A DNA stretch of 64,000 bases from Bifidobacterium tissieri (GTDB lineage Bacteria > Actinomycetota > Actinomycetes > Actinomycetales > Bifidobacteriaceae). The DNA lies in the NCBI RefSeq assembly GCF_002259645.1, contig NZ_MWWV01000001.1, positions 62,001 through 126,000 on the forward strand, in the 5' to 3' direction. The notes under the pieces were generated by a model. That model ran no database searches. It worked only from the letters and a program-made list of their open reading frames with translations, and was not told the origin of the DNA. Positions 8,213 to 15,470 of this stretch are shown piece by piece (position 1 is the first letter of the stretch; each line of letters opens with the position of its first letter). A program made the translations under genes and the position numbers.

Positions 8213-8665
8213 ATGGCGAGGAAACAGGTGTCTGCGGCCAGGCAGGTGTTCATGAATGGGCTGCTGGCCGATGAGCGTGCCCGTATGGAGCGCAAGAGGA
8301 GGGAGGCCGGCGAGCTGTTCTCCGCGGTGTGGGATTTCCGTGACGCGGCGCTGCGGCTTCGCGAGGCGGCGTCGGTGTACCGCGAGCATCAGGGCGCGCG
8401 GAAAAAGGATCTGGAGGACATGCTGGATCTGACCGATGTGGAGTCCGGGATCGCGTCCGGGACGGTGCGGCTTCGCGAGAATCCCGTGACGGATGACGAC
8501 GGCGGTGTCGCCGGTGATGATGGTGATGGCGTCGGGGAGTCCGATGGCGTGTCGGATGCGCCGGTCCCTCCCGCGGCGGGTCCCGATGACGTCGATGACT
8601 CCGATGGTGTCGGGGACGTCGGGGATGACGGGTTCCCGTGGTCGGACGGGGAGCGGTATTCCTGA
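8213..8665 (+). CDS. Hypothetical protein with basic helical N-terminus and acidic tail
   Basis: It has 150 residues. The ATG at 8213 is preferred over one 33 bases upstream because a GAGGG site sits seven bases before it. The first 70 residues are helical and Lys/Arg-rich (ARMERKRREAGELF). The last 60 are low-complexity Asp/Gly/Val built from GAT/GAC-rich repeats and end in FPWSDGERYS. No family is recognised. It is the first gene on the far side of oriT and is therefore likely to enter early during transfer. A strong hairpin terminator follows. Confidence 0.68.
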   Translation: MARKQVSAARQVFMNGLLADERARMERKRREAGELFSAVWDFRDAALRLREAASVYREHQGARKKDLEDMLDLTDVESGIASGTVRLRENPVTDDDGGVAGDDGDGVGESDGVSDAPVPPAAGPDDVDDSDGVGDVGDDGFPWSDGERYS

Positions 8666-8690
8666 CGTCGGTGACGGCGCGTGGATATGT

Positions 8691-8716
8691 GAAGGGGCTC
8701 CGTGCGGAGCCCCTTC
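8691..8716. terminator. Bidirectional terminator hairpin
   Basis: A perfect 11-bp stem (GAAGGGGCTCC with its complement) and a 4-base loop lie between the convergent genes ending at 8665 and 8731. Confidence 0.85.
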
Positions 8717-8730
8717 CTTGTTGCCTGTCG

Positions 8731-9222
8731 CTATCGTCGTGGCTGTTCGCTGGTGACGTATCGTCGTGGCTGTTCGTCGGTAACGTTCGCGTTGACGAGT
8801 TTCCGTTCGACGCGTTCGGTCTTCCGTCCGTCGGGCAGGGTGATGTGGTAGTGGACCTCGGTGATGCGGTTCACGGGGCGGGGCGGCTGCGCGATGAGCT
8901 GGGCCTCGCGGTCGTGTCGGGCGATGCGGTTGAGGGCCCAGGTGGTCAGGATGCGGATGATGATGCTGATCACGGTCGTGGCGGTGAATCCCCAGAACAC
9001 CTGGTTGAAGTCGAACGCGTCGTGCCGGTAGCAGAACCAGGTGAACACGGCGAGCAGGAGCGCGAGTCCCCCGACGACGCCCGAGAGGATGTTGAACGTC
9101 GCCAGCAGGGTGCGGATCGGGTGCGTGACCAGTCCGATCGCGAACGTGACGACGATCATGAGCGCGCCGACCGCGAGCATGATGACGATGAGGACCAGAT
9201 CGAATATGAGCATGATGGGCAT
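8731..9222 (-). CDS. Polytopic membrane protein, 163 aa
   Basis: The start is the ATG at 9222 behind AGGAAG. Hydrophobic segments lie at about residues 3-33 (probably two passes), 45-66 and 75-95, giving three or four membrane passes. A charged C-terminal domain follows. The last residues repeat (TDEQPRRYV, TSEQPRR), encoded by a short tandem duplication at 8736-8785. Divergent from the SSB gene. The function is unknown; it could belong to mating-pair formation or entry exclusion (inference). Confidence 0.7.
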   Translation of the reverse strand: MPIMLIFDLVLIVIMLAVGALMIVVTFAIGLVTHPIRTLLATFNILSGVVGGLALLLAVFTWFCYRHDAFDFNQVFWGFTATTVISIIIRILTTWALNRIARHDREAQLIAQPPRPVNRITEVHYHITLPDGRKTERVERKLVNANVTDEQPRRYVTSEQPRR

Positions 9223-9284
9223 GGCTGTGGCTTCCTGTCTTCTCTGTCGCTTTGCCTCCATTATCCTCCATGGCACGGGGGCGT

Positions 9285-9311
9285 GGTTTGGAATCGTCCG
9301 TGTTCCAAACC
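9285..9311. promoter_or_regulatory. Inverted repeat between divergent genes, possible operator
   Basis: GGTTTGGAA (9285-9293) and TTCCAAACC (9303-9311) are perfect 9-bp arms, with centres 18 bp apart, in the intergenic region shared by the membrane protein and ssb genes. The half-site matches the TTTGGAA core of the arms at 8118-8199, so one regulator may control both places. Confidence 0.55.
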
Positions 9312-9375
9312 GCGTGTGGCTCCGGTGGTGCAGACTGGGTGGTGACGGTGGAGTCATCGCACAAGGAGGTTTGTC

Positions 9376-9882
9376 GTGGGAGCTGTCAAGACGGTGCTCA
9401 TGGTCGAGGGCAATCTGGCCCGGGACCCCAGGTTCTGGAGGTCGGACGGCAGTCGTCCGGCGTTCCTGTCGTTCACGATCCTGCATACCGCGAGGGTTCG
9501 TGATGAGTCGGGCGGGTGGGTCGACGGTCGGACCACGGGCGTGGACGTGACGTTCAGTGGTGCGGGTGCGGAGCGTATGCATGATCGCATGGAGTCGGCG
9601 CCGGGCGTGTTCGTCAGGGGTGCGCGCGTGGTGGCGCTCGGCGATGTGGCCGACGTGCCGAACGCGTGGATCGGGTCGAACGGGGAGGCCGGCGCGTCGC
9701 TGAGGCTGCTCGGCTATCGGATCTTCCCCGACCAGCTCGTCAACCAGGCCAGACGCGCGCGTCGCGACATGGCCACGGAGGCCGACGCGCGGCCGTCGGA
9801 CGTCGCCGGGCCGGGCGCGCGGACCGTGGCCGTGGAGGATCCCGGCGGTGGGGATGATTTCGATCCGTGGGCGGACGACTGA
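9376..9882 (+). CDS. ssb: Single-stranded DNA-binding protein (SSB-like)
   Basis: It has 168 residues and a GTG start with an excellent AAGGAGG site nine bases before it. The N-terminus (TVLMVEGNLARDPRF), the central LSFTILHTARV strand and the following FVRGARVVALGDV strand fit the SSB OB-fold. The disordered Pro/Gly/Asp-rich C-terminus ends in DDFDPWADD, like the acidic tip through which SSB recruits partners. SSB genes are typical of conjugative leading regions. Conserved aromatic contacts were not checked by alignment. Confidence 0.75.
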   Translation: MGAVKTVLMVEGNLARDPRFWRSDGSRPAFLSFTILHTARVRDESGGWVDGRTTGVDVTFSGAGAERMHDRMESAPGVFVRGARVVALGDVADVPNAWIGSNGEAGASLRLLGYRIFPDQLVNQARRARRDMATEADARPSDVAGPGARTVAVEDPGGGDDFDPWADD

Positions 9883-9972
9883 TCGCGCGTCGTTCCCTTC
9901 CGCATGTCGGCTGCGGTCCTGTCGCGTCTGGATGGCGTGGCGGGACCGTTTTGCGTTTCGTGGCGGTGGTGG

Positions 9973-9997
9973 AGGGCTCCCCTGGTCGGGGAGCCCT
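9973..9997. terminator. Hairpin terminator between convergent genes
   Basis: A perfect 10-bp stem AGGGCTCCCC / GGGGAGCCCT with a 5-base loop lies between the ends of ssb and the leftward gene ending at 10003. Confidence 0.8.
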
Positions 9998-10002
9998 GGC
10001 GG

Positions 10003-10269
10003 TCAGTGGAGGGAGACGATGCCGCGGATCTCCTCGAGGCTGCGTGGCTGGCCGTTCTCGTCTACCGCGACGAGTCTGATGATGGCGGCGAACTCGTCGA
10101 TGTCGCGCGCGCGGAGGAGATCCAGGGCGACGGCGTAGTTGCAGGGGTCCCAGGGGTCGTTGCTGCGGAGCTGGAGGTCGTCGATGTCCCGCTGCGTGAG
10201 GTAGGGAGCCCAGGGGTCGTTGTCGATCTCGTAGGTGCTGGTGTTCTTGGTGTCGGTGGAGGTGGTCAT
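10003..10269 (-). CDS. Hypothetical protein, 88 aa
   Basis: The ATG at 10269 has AAGGAA upstream. It is acidic, with two NDPW repeats (residues about 17-20 and 38-41), then VALDLLRARDIDEFAAIIRLV and a C-terminus EEIRGIVSLH. I do not recognise the family. The C-terminal half is duplicated in inverted orientation at 10439-10675. Confidence 0.6.
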   Translation of the reverse strand: MTTSTDTKNTSTYEIDNDPWAPYLTQRDIDDLQLRSNDPWDPCNYAVALDLLRARDIDEFAAIIRLVAVDENGQPRSLEEIRGIVSLH

Positions 10270-10438
10270 CGTGGTTTCCTTTCTGGAGCGTGTTCGACGC
10301 GATGACCGGGCCGCGGGTTCCGTCGGGGTCGCAGCCCGCGACGCTCCGAAGGACGGATGTCCTTCGCGTGCGGCGTGGGTTGCGGTCCCGGCGGGTTCCG
10401 TGGCACGATCGGCGGGTCGAACATGCGGGAAGGAGACC

Positions 10439-10675
10439 ATGATGGCCGCCGGCCCGTCGCCATCACGCCGGACCGATCGCCATCGGCGCCCGGGCCGTCA
10501 CGCGCCACGGCGGGATGACCGGTCCGTGCGCACGCCCGCCCCGGCACGCCCGGCCGTCGTCGCCCTGGATCTCCTCCGCACGCGCGACATCGACCGTCAC
10601 GCGTGTCGGACGTCGCATGCCGGACGTGCGCGCCGCCGCCTCGTGGAGATCCGCGGCATCGTCTCCCTCCACTGA
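10439..10675 (+). CDS. Degenerate inverted copy of the 88-aa gene
   Basis: Open for 78 codons from the ATG at 10439 behind AAGGAG. The second half (VALDLLRTRDIDRH, then EIRGIVSLH) matches the 88-aa protein. The first half is Arg/Pro-rich, unlike it, and looks like a random GC-rich frame. Nucleotide identity is concentrated in two 36-bp blocks. It may be a pseudogene fused to a new start; expression is doubtful. Confidence 0.4.
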   Translation: MMAAGPSPSRRTDRHRRPGRHAPRRDDRSVRTPAPARPAVVALDLLRTRDIDRHACRTSHAGRARRRLVEIRGIVSLH

Positions 10676-10736
10676 CCGCCTCCCGTCGCGCATGCCGGGC
10701 CCTTCCACTGACCGTGCGGCATGGTTCCCGGGCCGG

Positions 10737-10937
10737 CTACGCGATGCGTTCGAGGTCCCGGCTGGTGACGGAGAGCCAGAACGATGGGTCGGCGTTGAGG
10801 TGTCGGGCGAGCTGGTGCGCCCGTGCGCAGCGTGCGCGTGCTCCGCTTGTGGCGGAGGTGCGGCTTCGTCGTTCGAGGTCCCGTAGGATGCCGCGGCGGA
10901 TGCGCCATGCGCGGGCGTGGTCCGTTGCGCTGTTCAT
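10737..10937 (-). CDS. Hypothetical Arg-rich protein, 66 aa
   Basis: It overlaps the upstream gene by four bases (ATGA at 10934-10937), which supports coupled translation. The sequence is basic and helical (RIRRGILRDLERRSR), with a C-terminus NADPSFWLSVTSRDLERIA. No family is recognised. Confidence 0.5.
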   Translation of the reverse strand: MNSATDHARAWRIRRGILRDLERRSRTSATSGARARCARAHQLARHLNADPSFWLSVTSRDLERIA

Positions 10938-11470
10938 TCCGGCTGCTCTCCGTTCCGCTCGTGTCGGGTGATGATTCGGTCGATTTCGGCAATGCGTTCC
11001 ATGAGCCGTGTCCGTTCGGCCTTGAGCACGGTGATCATGTCGGCGTCATGTTCGTGGCGGATGGCGTCGATGATGTCGGCGAGCAGGTCGAGCTCGGAGG
11101 CCGGCAGGTCGCGGATCTCGAGGATCACGTTCTCGCATTCGCTGATCTCCGGGGATTTCATACTGCCGCCGGACCCGGAGGGGGAGTCCGTTATCGGATG
11201 CCGCTCGGCCCATGCCAGAGCCTCCTCCCTGGGGGTCCATTCCCAGGTGCAGACCGAGTGCGAGCATCCGAACCCCGGGGTGCGCACGCCCTTGATCCCG
11301 GCTTTCTTGCGGGCTCGGCCCTGGGCCGAGGGAGACATGCGGTAGCGTTTCAATGCCTCGTTCTTCAGATCGAACGAGTACATGAACCCTCCATGCCGGT
11401 TCAGGATGCTGGCTAGGGCACCGGCCGCATCGCTCATATCCTCCGGGGTGTCGATGTTGATGTCCTGCAT
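10934..11470 (-). CDS. Hypothetical protein, 178 aa
   Basis: The ATG at 11470 has AAGGA upstream. The N-terminal part (residues about 1-95) contains SDAAGALASILNRHGG and a WTPREEALAWAERHP segment. The C-terminal third is helical and includes LADIIDAIRHEHDADMI, nearly identical to a stretch near the N-terminus of the 203-aa protein at 13692-14303. The end is coiled-coil-like (RTRLMERIAEIDRIITRHERN). The function is unknown. Confidence 0.65.
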   Translation of the reverse strand: MQDINIDTPEDMSDAAGALASILNRHGGFMYSFDLKNEALKRYRMSPSAQGRARKKAGIKGVRTPGFGCSHSVCTWEWTPREEALAWAERHPITDSPSGSGGSMKSPEISECENVILEIRDLPASELDLLADIIDAIRHEHDADMITVLKAERTRLMERIAEIDRIITRHERNGEQPE

Positions 11471-11488
11471 GGTGTTCCTTTCGTGTTG

Positions 11489-12052
11489 TTAGTTGGCGTG
11501 GCCGGTGATGTGGCGGTAGACGTGGGCTGTGGCCTTGATGTCCTCGGCGGCGTCGTGGGCGTGGAATGTGTATCCGTAGTGTGCGGCGGCGACGGCGAGT
11601 TTCTGCCATTTGTAGTCGTTGTGCCGGGGGTCACGTTCGCCGTGGATTCGCGCGTAGTCGGTCATGCAGTCGTGGATTGGCGTGTGGTCGAGTATCCGGT
11701 CGAGGGTCGGGGTCTGCAGGCTCTGGGCGAGCATGCGCAGGTCGAATGTCGTGTTGTATCCGCTGATGATGGCGGCGGCGGACAGGTGGCCGAGGATGGT
11801 CGGGGCGATGTGGCCGATCGTCGGCTGGCCGGCGACCTTGTCGGGGCTGATGTGGTGGATGCGTTCGGCCTGTGGCCATGTGTCGTGGCGGGTCGGGCGG
11901 ATGAGGGTGTCGAGGAGGATTCGGCCGGTGCCGTCGCAGATGGCGATGCTGAGGATTTCGTCGGTGGGGCCGAGTCCTGTGGTTTCGGTGTCGAACAGGA
12001 TGACCTGGTCGAGGGGTGTGGTGGCGAGCTGCTGCGGGGTGGGAAGGTTCAT
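11489..12052 (-). CDS. DEDDh 3'-5' exonuclease (DnaQ/RNase T-like)
   Basis: It has 187 residues, with the ATG at 12052 eight bases after AAAGGAA. The three exonuclease motifs are visible: FDTETTGL at about residues 20-27 (Asp and Glu metal ligands), GYNTTFDLRML at about 97-107, and the HDAAED motif (His and Asp) at about 167-172. This family removes nucleotides from DNA or RNA 3' ends. The frame is also open for another 84 codons upstream, but only because a neighbouring gene is frameshifted. Its role in the element may be DNA processing or defence avoidance (inference). Confidence 0.85.
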   Translation of the reverse strand: MNLPTPQQLATTPLDQVILFDTETTGLGPTDEILSIAICDGTGRILLDTLIRPTRHDTWPQAERIHHISPDKVAGQPTIGHIAPTILGHLSAAAIISGYNTTFDLRMLAQSLQTPTLDRILDHTPIHDCMTDYARIHGERDPRHNDYKWQKLAVAAAHYGYTFHAHDAAEDIKATAHVYRHITGHAN

Positions 12053-12075
12053 GTCGGGTTTCCTTTCGTTTGTGG

Positions 12076-12304
12076 TCAGTGTTGTTTGTCGATTGTGATG
12101 TGGATGCGGGCCTGTGGGTCGGTGTGGATGCGGGTGATGGGGGGTGTCGAGGATCCAGTCGGGCAGGTGTTCGATGTCCTCGGGCAGGACGGTGGCGTGC
12201 AGGTCGGGCCGTCCTTGTTCGGTGGTGGATTCGATTGTGATGAGTCTGGCCTGGATGGTGATGCCGGCTGTGGTGAGTCGGCGGAGTGTGATCGGGGTGC
12301 GCAT
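12076..12304 (-). pseudogene. Small hypothetical gene interrupted by a G-run frameshift
   Basis: From the ATG at 12304 (AGGAGG upstream) the frame reads MRTPITLRRLTTAGITIQ and onward to a run of six G (12139-12144, plus strand). With one G removed, the frame continues as ITRIHTDPQARIHITIDKQH and stops at 12076, just before the exonuclease ribosome site. The corrected product is 75 aa. As written, the frame runs into the exonuclease. It could be a real mutation, phase variation or a sequencing error. The family is unknown. Confidence 0.6.
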
Positions 12305-12319
12305 GTGTTCCTCCTGTTG

Positions 12320-12394
12320 TCAGTGGGTGTTGTGGTCCAGTATCCGGTTGGTCTGTCGGCCGGTGGTATGGAATGTGGTTTTTGCTTTTGTCAT
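12320..12394 (-). CDS. Very small coupled ORF, 24 aa
   Basis: The ATG overlaps the stop of the 116-aa gene (ATGA), and the stop lies just before the AGGAGG of the 12304 gene. The product is basic and begins MTKAKTTFHTTGRQ. The support is only the overlap and spacing. Confidence 0.35.
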   Translation of the reverse strand: MTKAKTTFHTTGRQTNRILDHNTH

Positions 12395-12741
12395 CTGCCC
12401 CAGTTGGCGTAGGGGAAGATGATGAAGCTGATGAGGATCCATTGCATGCGGGGGATGTTCAGGTCGGGTTTGATTCCGGCGGCCAGCAGCATTTCGGGGA
12501 TGGTGCGGGTGTCGGTGGCGCGGGTCTGCCACATGATGGTCTCCTTGTTGTGGGTGCGGAAGGTGTCGTCGGGGTCGAGTCGCTGGTCGAGGGCGTCGCG
12601 CAGGCGTCGGGCCTGGTCGAGGGTGAGGGGGCGGCGGATCTGCCGGCGGGTCTGTATGGCCCAGGCGCAGTCGTCGAGCTGGTCGGTGGGCTGGTCGATG
12701 ACGAGGGTGAGGCACATGGTCTGGCCGGTCGTATGGTTCAT
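12391..12741 (-). CDS. Hypothetical protein, 116 aa, with possible internal start
   Basis: The ATG at 12741 follows AAGGAG. The first two thirds are polar (LTLDQARRLRDALDQRLDPDD). The last 47 residues begin MWQTRATDTRTIPEMLLAAG and end in a hydrophobic ILISFIIFPY stretch. An AAGGAG site lies just before that internal methionine (about 12534), so two proteins could be made. The family is unknown. Confidence 0.55.
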   Translation of the reverse strand: MNHTTGQTMCLTLVIDQPTDQLDDCAWAIQTRRQIRRPLTLDQARRLRDALDQRLDPDDTFRTHNKETIMWQTRATDTRTIPEMLLAAGIKPDLNIPRMQWILISFIIFPYANWGR

Positions 12742-12768
12742 GGTGTGCTCCTTCTGCTTGTCTCGGGG

Positions 12769-12867
12769 TCACCGGAACAGGTCGAGGAGCATTCCGATGC
12801 CGAATGGCGCGAGGATGATGGCGGCGACGGTGGCGGCGCTGGCGAGGGATGAGAGGAGGATGTCCAT
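12769..12867 (-). CDS. 32-aa single-pass membrane peptide
   Basis: The ATG at 12867 is preceded by AAGGAA and directly follows the leader end of repeat copy 1. Nearly the whole protein is one hydrophobic helix (SAATVAAIILAPFGIGMLL) ending in DLFR. Its size and shape recall small membrane toxins or subunits, but no family is recognised. The next gene starts 28 bases after its stop with its own AAGGAG. Confidence 0.5.
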   Translation of the reverse strand: MDILLSSLASAATVAAIILAPFGIGMLLDLFR

Positions 12868-12870
12868 GGT

Positions 12871-13288
12871 GTGTTCCTTTCGGTCGGGCCTTGTATCGGC
12901 CGTGTGTTTTTCCTGGTGACCTGCTGGTCAGCGAGAGCGTTACCCGACAAAGCGGGTTCCGTCATGAGCGACGCGCGAGGAGCGGCGCAGCCGCTCCCCC
13001 GCGCGCTCGTGTTGACGGGTTCCGCGACTCGGGTATGCTCGGCTGGCCTGCCAGCAGGACACCAGGAAACACAGAGGCCCCGCGCCCGCAGGGCGTGGGG
13101 CCGGGGACAGCGTCGGACCCGTGGGTCCGACTCCGCACGGGGATGATGGCCCGCCGCCCCTGGGCGGTGGCCCTTCGTCTCGACAGGGAAGGGAGTTTGA
13201 GGGAAGCCATGGGTGGTTTCCCTCACGGCCGGCGCGACCGCGGGCCCCTGCGGGGTCCCGGGAGCGACGGCCACCTTCCGCGGCCGGG
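12871..13288. repeat. Structured intergenic repeat, copy 1
   Basis: A 418-bp sequence almost identical to copy 2 (14307-14724) and clearly related to copies 3 and 4. It begins at the ribosome site of the 32-aa gene. It holds a short leader frame starting at 12965, a rightward promoter (13012-13039) and hairpins at 13076-13102, 13112-13131, about 13150-13172 and 13196-13224. I see no credible long coding frame. Confidence 0.93.
13012..13039 (+). promoter_or_regulatory. Rightward sigma70-type promoter in repeat copy 1
   Basis: TTGACG (13012-13017), a 16-base spacer and TATGCT (13034-13039). It points away from the adjacent leftward gene, into the hairpin array. The same arrangement is present in all four copies. 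Confidence 0.6.
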
Positions 13289-13290
13289 TA
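13046..13290 (+). ncRNA. Candidate structured RNA, copy 1
   Basis: A predicted transcript from the rightward promoter would run through four or more GC-rich hairpins. The stem at 13196-13224 shows a compensatory A-T to G-C change relative to copy 3. The 3' end is uncertain because I see no T-run. This is inference; the leftward strand could equally be the functional one, as an mRNA leader or DNA structure. Confidence 0.4.
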
Positions 13291-13371
13291 GTGGATGCGG
13301 GTCCCGTGTCCGTCGGGTGTGGGATGCCGTGGGCGGTGCCGTCGTCCTTGATGGGCGGCGGCACCGTATCC
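13289..13371. other. Gap between repeat copy 1 and the 84-aa gene
   Basis: GC-rich sequence that completes the 504-base non-coding stretch from 12868. I see no gene in it. Confidence 0.5.
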
Positions 13372-13626
13372 TCATCTGCTGGCGGCGTCGATGATCTGGT
13401 CGATGCCGTCGGCGCGCATGTCGTGTCCGTCGATGGTGGCGAGGATGCTGACGCCGTTGTCGAATCCGTGGCCGACGCGGACGCCTTCGTGGTGGATGTC
13501 GAACGTGTCGGCGCTGGTGAGGCGGATGTCGTAGCCGTGGTAGTGGGCGACGTGGTCGGGGTCGACGGTGTACCTGTCGGCGAGGGTCGCGTCGACGGTG
13601 AAGAGGCTGAAGTAGTTGTCGTGCAT
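13372..13626 (-). CDS. Hypothetical protein, 84 aa
   Basis: The ATG at 13626 is preceded by AAAGGAG. The sequence (HDNYFSLFTVDATLADRY, then HYHGYDIRLTSADTFDIHHE) suggests a small beta-rich domain, followed by ILATIDGHDMRADGIDQIID. The family is not recognised. It lies downstream of a hairpin terminator and of the 203-aa gene. Confidence 0.6.
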   Translation of the reverse strand: MHDNYFSLFTVDATLADRYTVDPDHVAHYHGYDIRLTSADTFDIHHEGVRVGHGFDNGVSILATIDGHDMRADGIDQIIDAASR

Positions 13627-13651
13627 GGCGGGCTCCTTTCGGGACGGGGAT

Positions 13652-13673
13652 CCTCCCGCGGGGTTGCGGGAGG
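13652..13673. terminator. Hairpin between two leftward genes
   Basis: An 8-bp perfect stem CCTCCCGC / GCGGGAGG with a 6-base loop lies between the end of the 203-aa gene and the start of the 84-aa gene. Confidence 0.6.
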
Positions 13674-13691
13674 GGTTGCCATACTTGGTGT

Positions 13692-14303
13692 TCAGCGGCT
13701 GAGGTGTTCCAGCCATGCGTCGTACGGGATGCCGGGGTCGATGCGCAGGGCCTGCCGGGCGGCGTCGCGTGCGGTGTCTCTCATGCCTGTGGCGGCGGCG
13801 AGGAGCGCGGTGGTGGCGTGGGCGGCGGCGGTCGACTCGTCGGCGCTGTTTTGGATGATGGCGTCGAGGTGGCGCATGGCGGTCCGCATGATTGTGGGTG
13901 CCGGCAGGGTCACATAGCCCCAGCCGTTGCCGGTGCAGGTGGAGAGGATGCGGGATGGGAGGTCCTCGCGGCGGTGGTCGTAGGCGATGTCGAGGAATCG
14001 GCGCATGTCGTCGATGGTGGTGTCGTCCATGAGTCCGGCGATGAGCGCGGGGATCATGTCGTGGTCCTGCCGTTCGAGGACGGCGGCGACGATGGCGAGG
14101 CTTCGGGCGTCGTGGTCACCGTAGGTCATGACGCGGGCCCAGTGGTAGCAGGCGGCGTCGAACCATGTGCGGATCCGCATCTCGGAGTCGGGGTCGTCCA
14201 TGTCGGTGTCGTATTCGTGGCGGATGGCGTCGATGATGTCGGCGAGCTTGGGTTCGGTCTCCTCGTCCTTGGCGGTGGCTTCGAGCTGGATGAGCGGGTT
14301 CAT
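13692..14303 (-). CDS. DUF4192-like protein, 203 aa
   Basis: The ATG at 14303 is preceded by AAAGGAA at the end of repeat copy 2. The N-terminus contains LADIIDAIRHEYDTDMDD, shared with the 178-aa protein at 10934. The middle and C-terminus are helical, with Ala-rich repeats (ALLAAATGMRDTARDAARQALRIDPGI) like the C-terminal part of DUF4192 proteins. A related protein is at 17268-17807. The family call is tentative and the function unknown. Confidence 0.6.
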   Translation of the reverse strand: MNPLIQLEATAKDEETEPKLADIIDAIRHEYDTDMDDPDSEMRIRTWFDAACYHWARVMTYGDHDARSLAIVAAVLERQDHDMIPALIAGLMDDTTIDDMRRFLDIAYDHRREDLPSRILSTCTGNGWGYVTLPAPTIMRTAMRHLDAIIQNSADESTAAAHATTALLAAATGMRDTARDAARQALRIDPGIPYDAWLEHLSR

Positions 14304-14306
14304 GTC

Positions 14307-14724
14307 GTGTTCCTTTCGGTCGGGCCTTGTATCGGCCGTGTGTTTTTCCTGGTGACCTGCTGGTCAGCGAGAGCGTTACCCGACAAAGCGGGTTCCGTCA
14401 TGAGCGACGCGCGAGGAGCGGCGCAGCCGCTCCCCCGCGCGCTCGTGTTGACGGGTTCCGCGACTCGGGTATGCTCGGCTGGCCTGCCAGCAGGACACCA
14501 GGAAACACAGAGGCCCCGCGCCCGCAGGGCGTGGGGCCGGGGACAGCGTCGGACCCGTGGGTCCGACTCCGCACGGGGATGATGGCCCGCCGCCCCTGGG
14601 CGGTGGCCCTTCGTCTCGACAGGGAAGGGAGTTTGAGGGAAGCCATGGGTGGTTTCCCTCACGGCCGGCGCGACCGCGGGCCCCTGCGGGGTCCCGGGAA
14701 CGGCGGCCACCTCACGCGGCCGGG
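14307..14724. repeat. Structured intergenic repeat, copy 2
   Basis: 418 bp, nearly identical to copy 1 over about 390 bases. The high identity means recent duplication or gene conversion. Here a short leader frame (MTEPALSGNALADQQVTRK and onward, from 14400) ends at a TGA that overlaps the ATG of the 203-aa gene. Confidence 0.93.
14448..14475 (+). promoter_or_regulatory. Rightward promoter in repeat copy 2
   Basis: TTGACG (14448-14453), 16-base spacer, TATGCT (14470-14475), identical to copy 1. Confidence 0.6.
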
Positions 14725-14843
14725 CCACGCCGGCGTGGTTGTCCGTTGGCTGGAGTGGAGGGGACGGTGCGGCCCCGTCCTCCTGTCCTCGGGTCTTCGT
14801 TGGCCTTTGGATTGTGGGGGGCGGGGCCGCTATGGTGTTGGGG
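14725..14843. other. Gap between repeat copy 2 and the toxin remnant
   Basis: GC-rich sequence that completes a 540-base non-coding stretch from 14304. I see no gene. It ends next to the stop of the frameshifted toxin. Confidence 0.5.
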
Positions 14844-15187
14844 TCAGAGCTCGTGTCCTGTTCTCTGGCCGTATGCTCTGATCTGTCTTGCCGCGGTTCT
14901 GCCGGAGTAGAGGGTGTCGTGGCTGCCGGTGCGGGTGAGGACGAGCAGTAGTTCGTCGGATTCGATTCGGTAGATGAGCAGCCAGTCTCCGGTGATGTGG
15001 AGTTCGCGGTATCCGCGCCATGGTCCGGTGAGCTGGTGGTCGCGGTATTTCGTGGATAACAGGTCCCGGTCGTTGCGTGCTATGGCGTCGACGGCGTCCC
15101 AGAGGGGCCGAGTCGCCGGTGCTTCTTCCGGAGGGTCTTGATGTCGTCGTCGAAGACGTCGAGTGCGAGGATCCGTTCAATCGCCAT
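14844..15187 (-). pseudogene. yafQ: YafQ-type toxin, frameshifted
   Basis: From the ATG at 15187 the product reads MAIERILALDVFDDDIKTL. The frame breaks at GGGG (15104-15107); one extra G restores it. The continuation then contains KYRDHQLTGPWRGYRELH, GDWLLIYRIES and TRTGSHDTLY, close to the YafQ mRNA-cleaving toxin including its His/Asp-bearing YRDH and YRELH segments. The corrected length is 114 aa. It overlaps the dinJ-like antitoxin end. Either the toxin is inactivated or the base count is a sequencing error. Confidence 0.75.
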
Positions 15188-15449
15188 AGTGTGCGCGCAG
15201 CTCCTCCACGCTCGTGTACATGCGTCCCTGTCGGGCGGCGGCCTGTCGTCTGGCCTCCACGTCGCGGGTCGGTTCGATGCTGGGGGTGAACGGGAGCGAC
15301 TGGTCCCGTATGGTCTGCTTGAGGAACATGTTCAGTGCGGTCGACATGTCGATGCCGAGGATGTCGAACACGGCGCTGGCCTCTTTTTTGGTTTCCTCGT
15401 CGGTGCGGAAGTTGACGCGCACCTGTCGTCCCTGCGTTGTCGTCGTCAT
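15177..15449 (-). CDS. dinJ: RelB/DinJ-family antitoxin
   Basis: It has 90 residues and an ATG at 15449. The ribbon-helix-helix N-terminus (QVRVNFRTDEETKKEASAVFDILGIDMSTALNMFL) is typical of DinJ, which neutralises YafQ and represses their operon. The C-terminal tail (DVEARRQAAARQGRMYTSVEELRAHYGD) would wrap the toxin. Its stop overlaps the toxin start by about 11 bases, and a large operator lies upstream. Confidence 0.88.
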   Translation of the reverse strand: MTTTTQGRQVRVNFRTDEETKKEASAVFDILGIDMSTALNMFLKQTIRDQSLPFTPSIEPTRDVEARRQAAARQGRMYTSVEELRAHYGD

Positions 15450-15470
15450 GGTTCTGCCTTTCTTTTGAAT

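Larger units (their letters stand above)
9998..10680. repeat. Segment bounded by 36-bp perfect inverted repeats
   Basis: The 36-bp sequence at 9998-10033 is repeated exactly, inverted, at 10645-10680. A second inverted pair (10096-10131 and 10559-10594) differs at one base. Each arm carries part of the 3' end of one of two divergent small genes, so the whole is an inverted duplication of a gene end around a unique centre. Confidence 0.9.

Noticed and set aside
12962-13210. 82-residue frames repeated identically in the intergenic repeats
   Set aside because: Changes between copies preserve hairpins and not codons; the Arg/Pro/Gly-rich product looks random.
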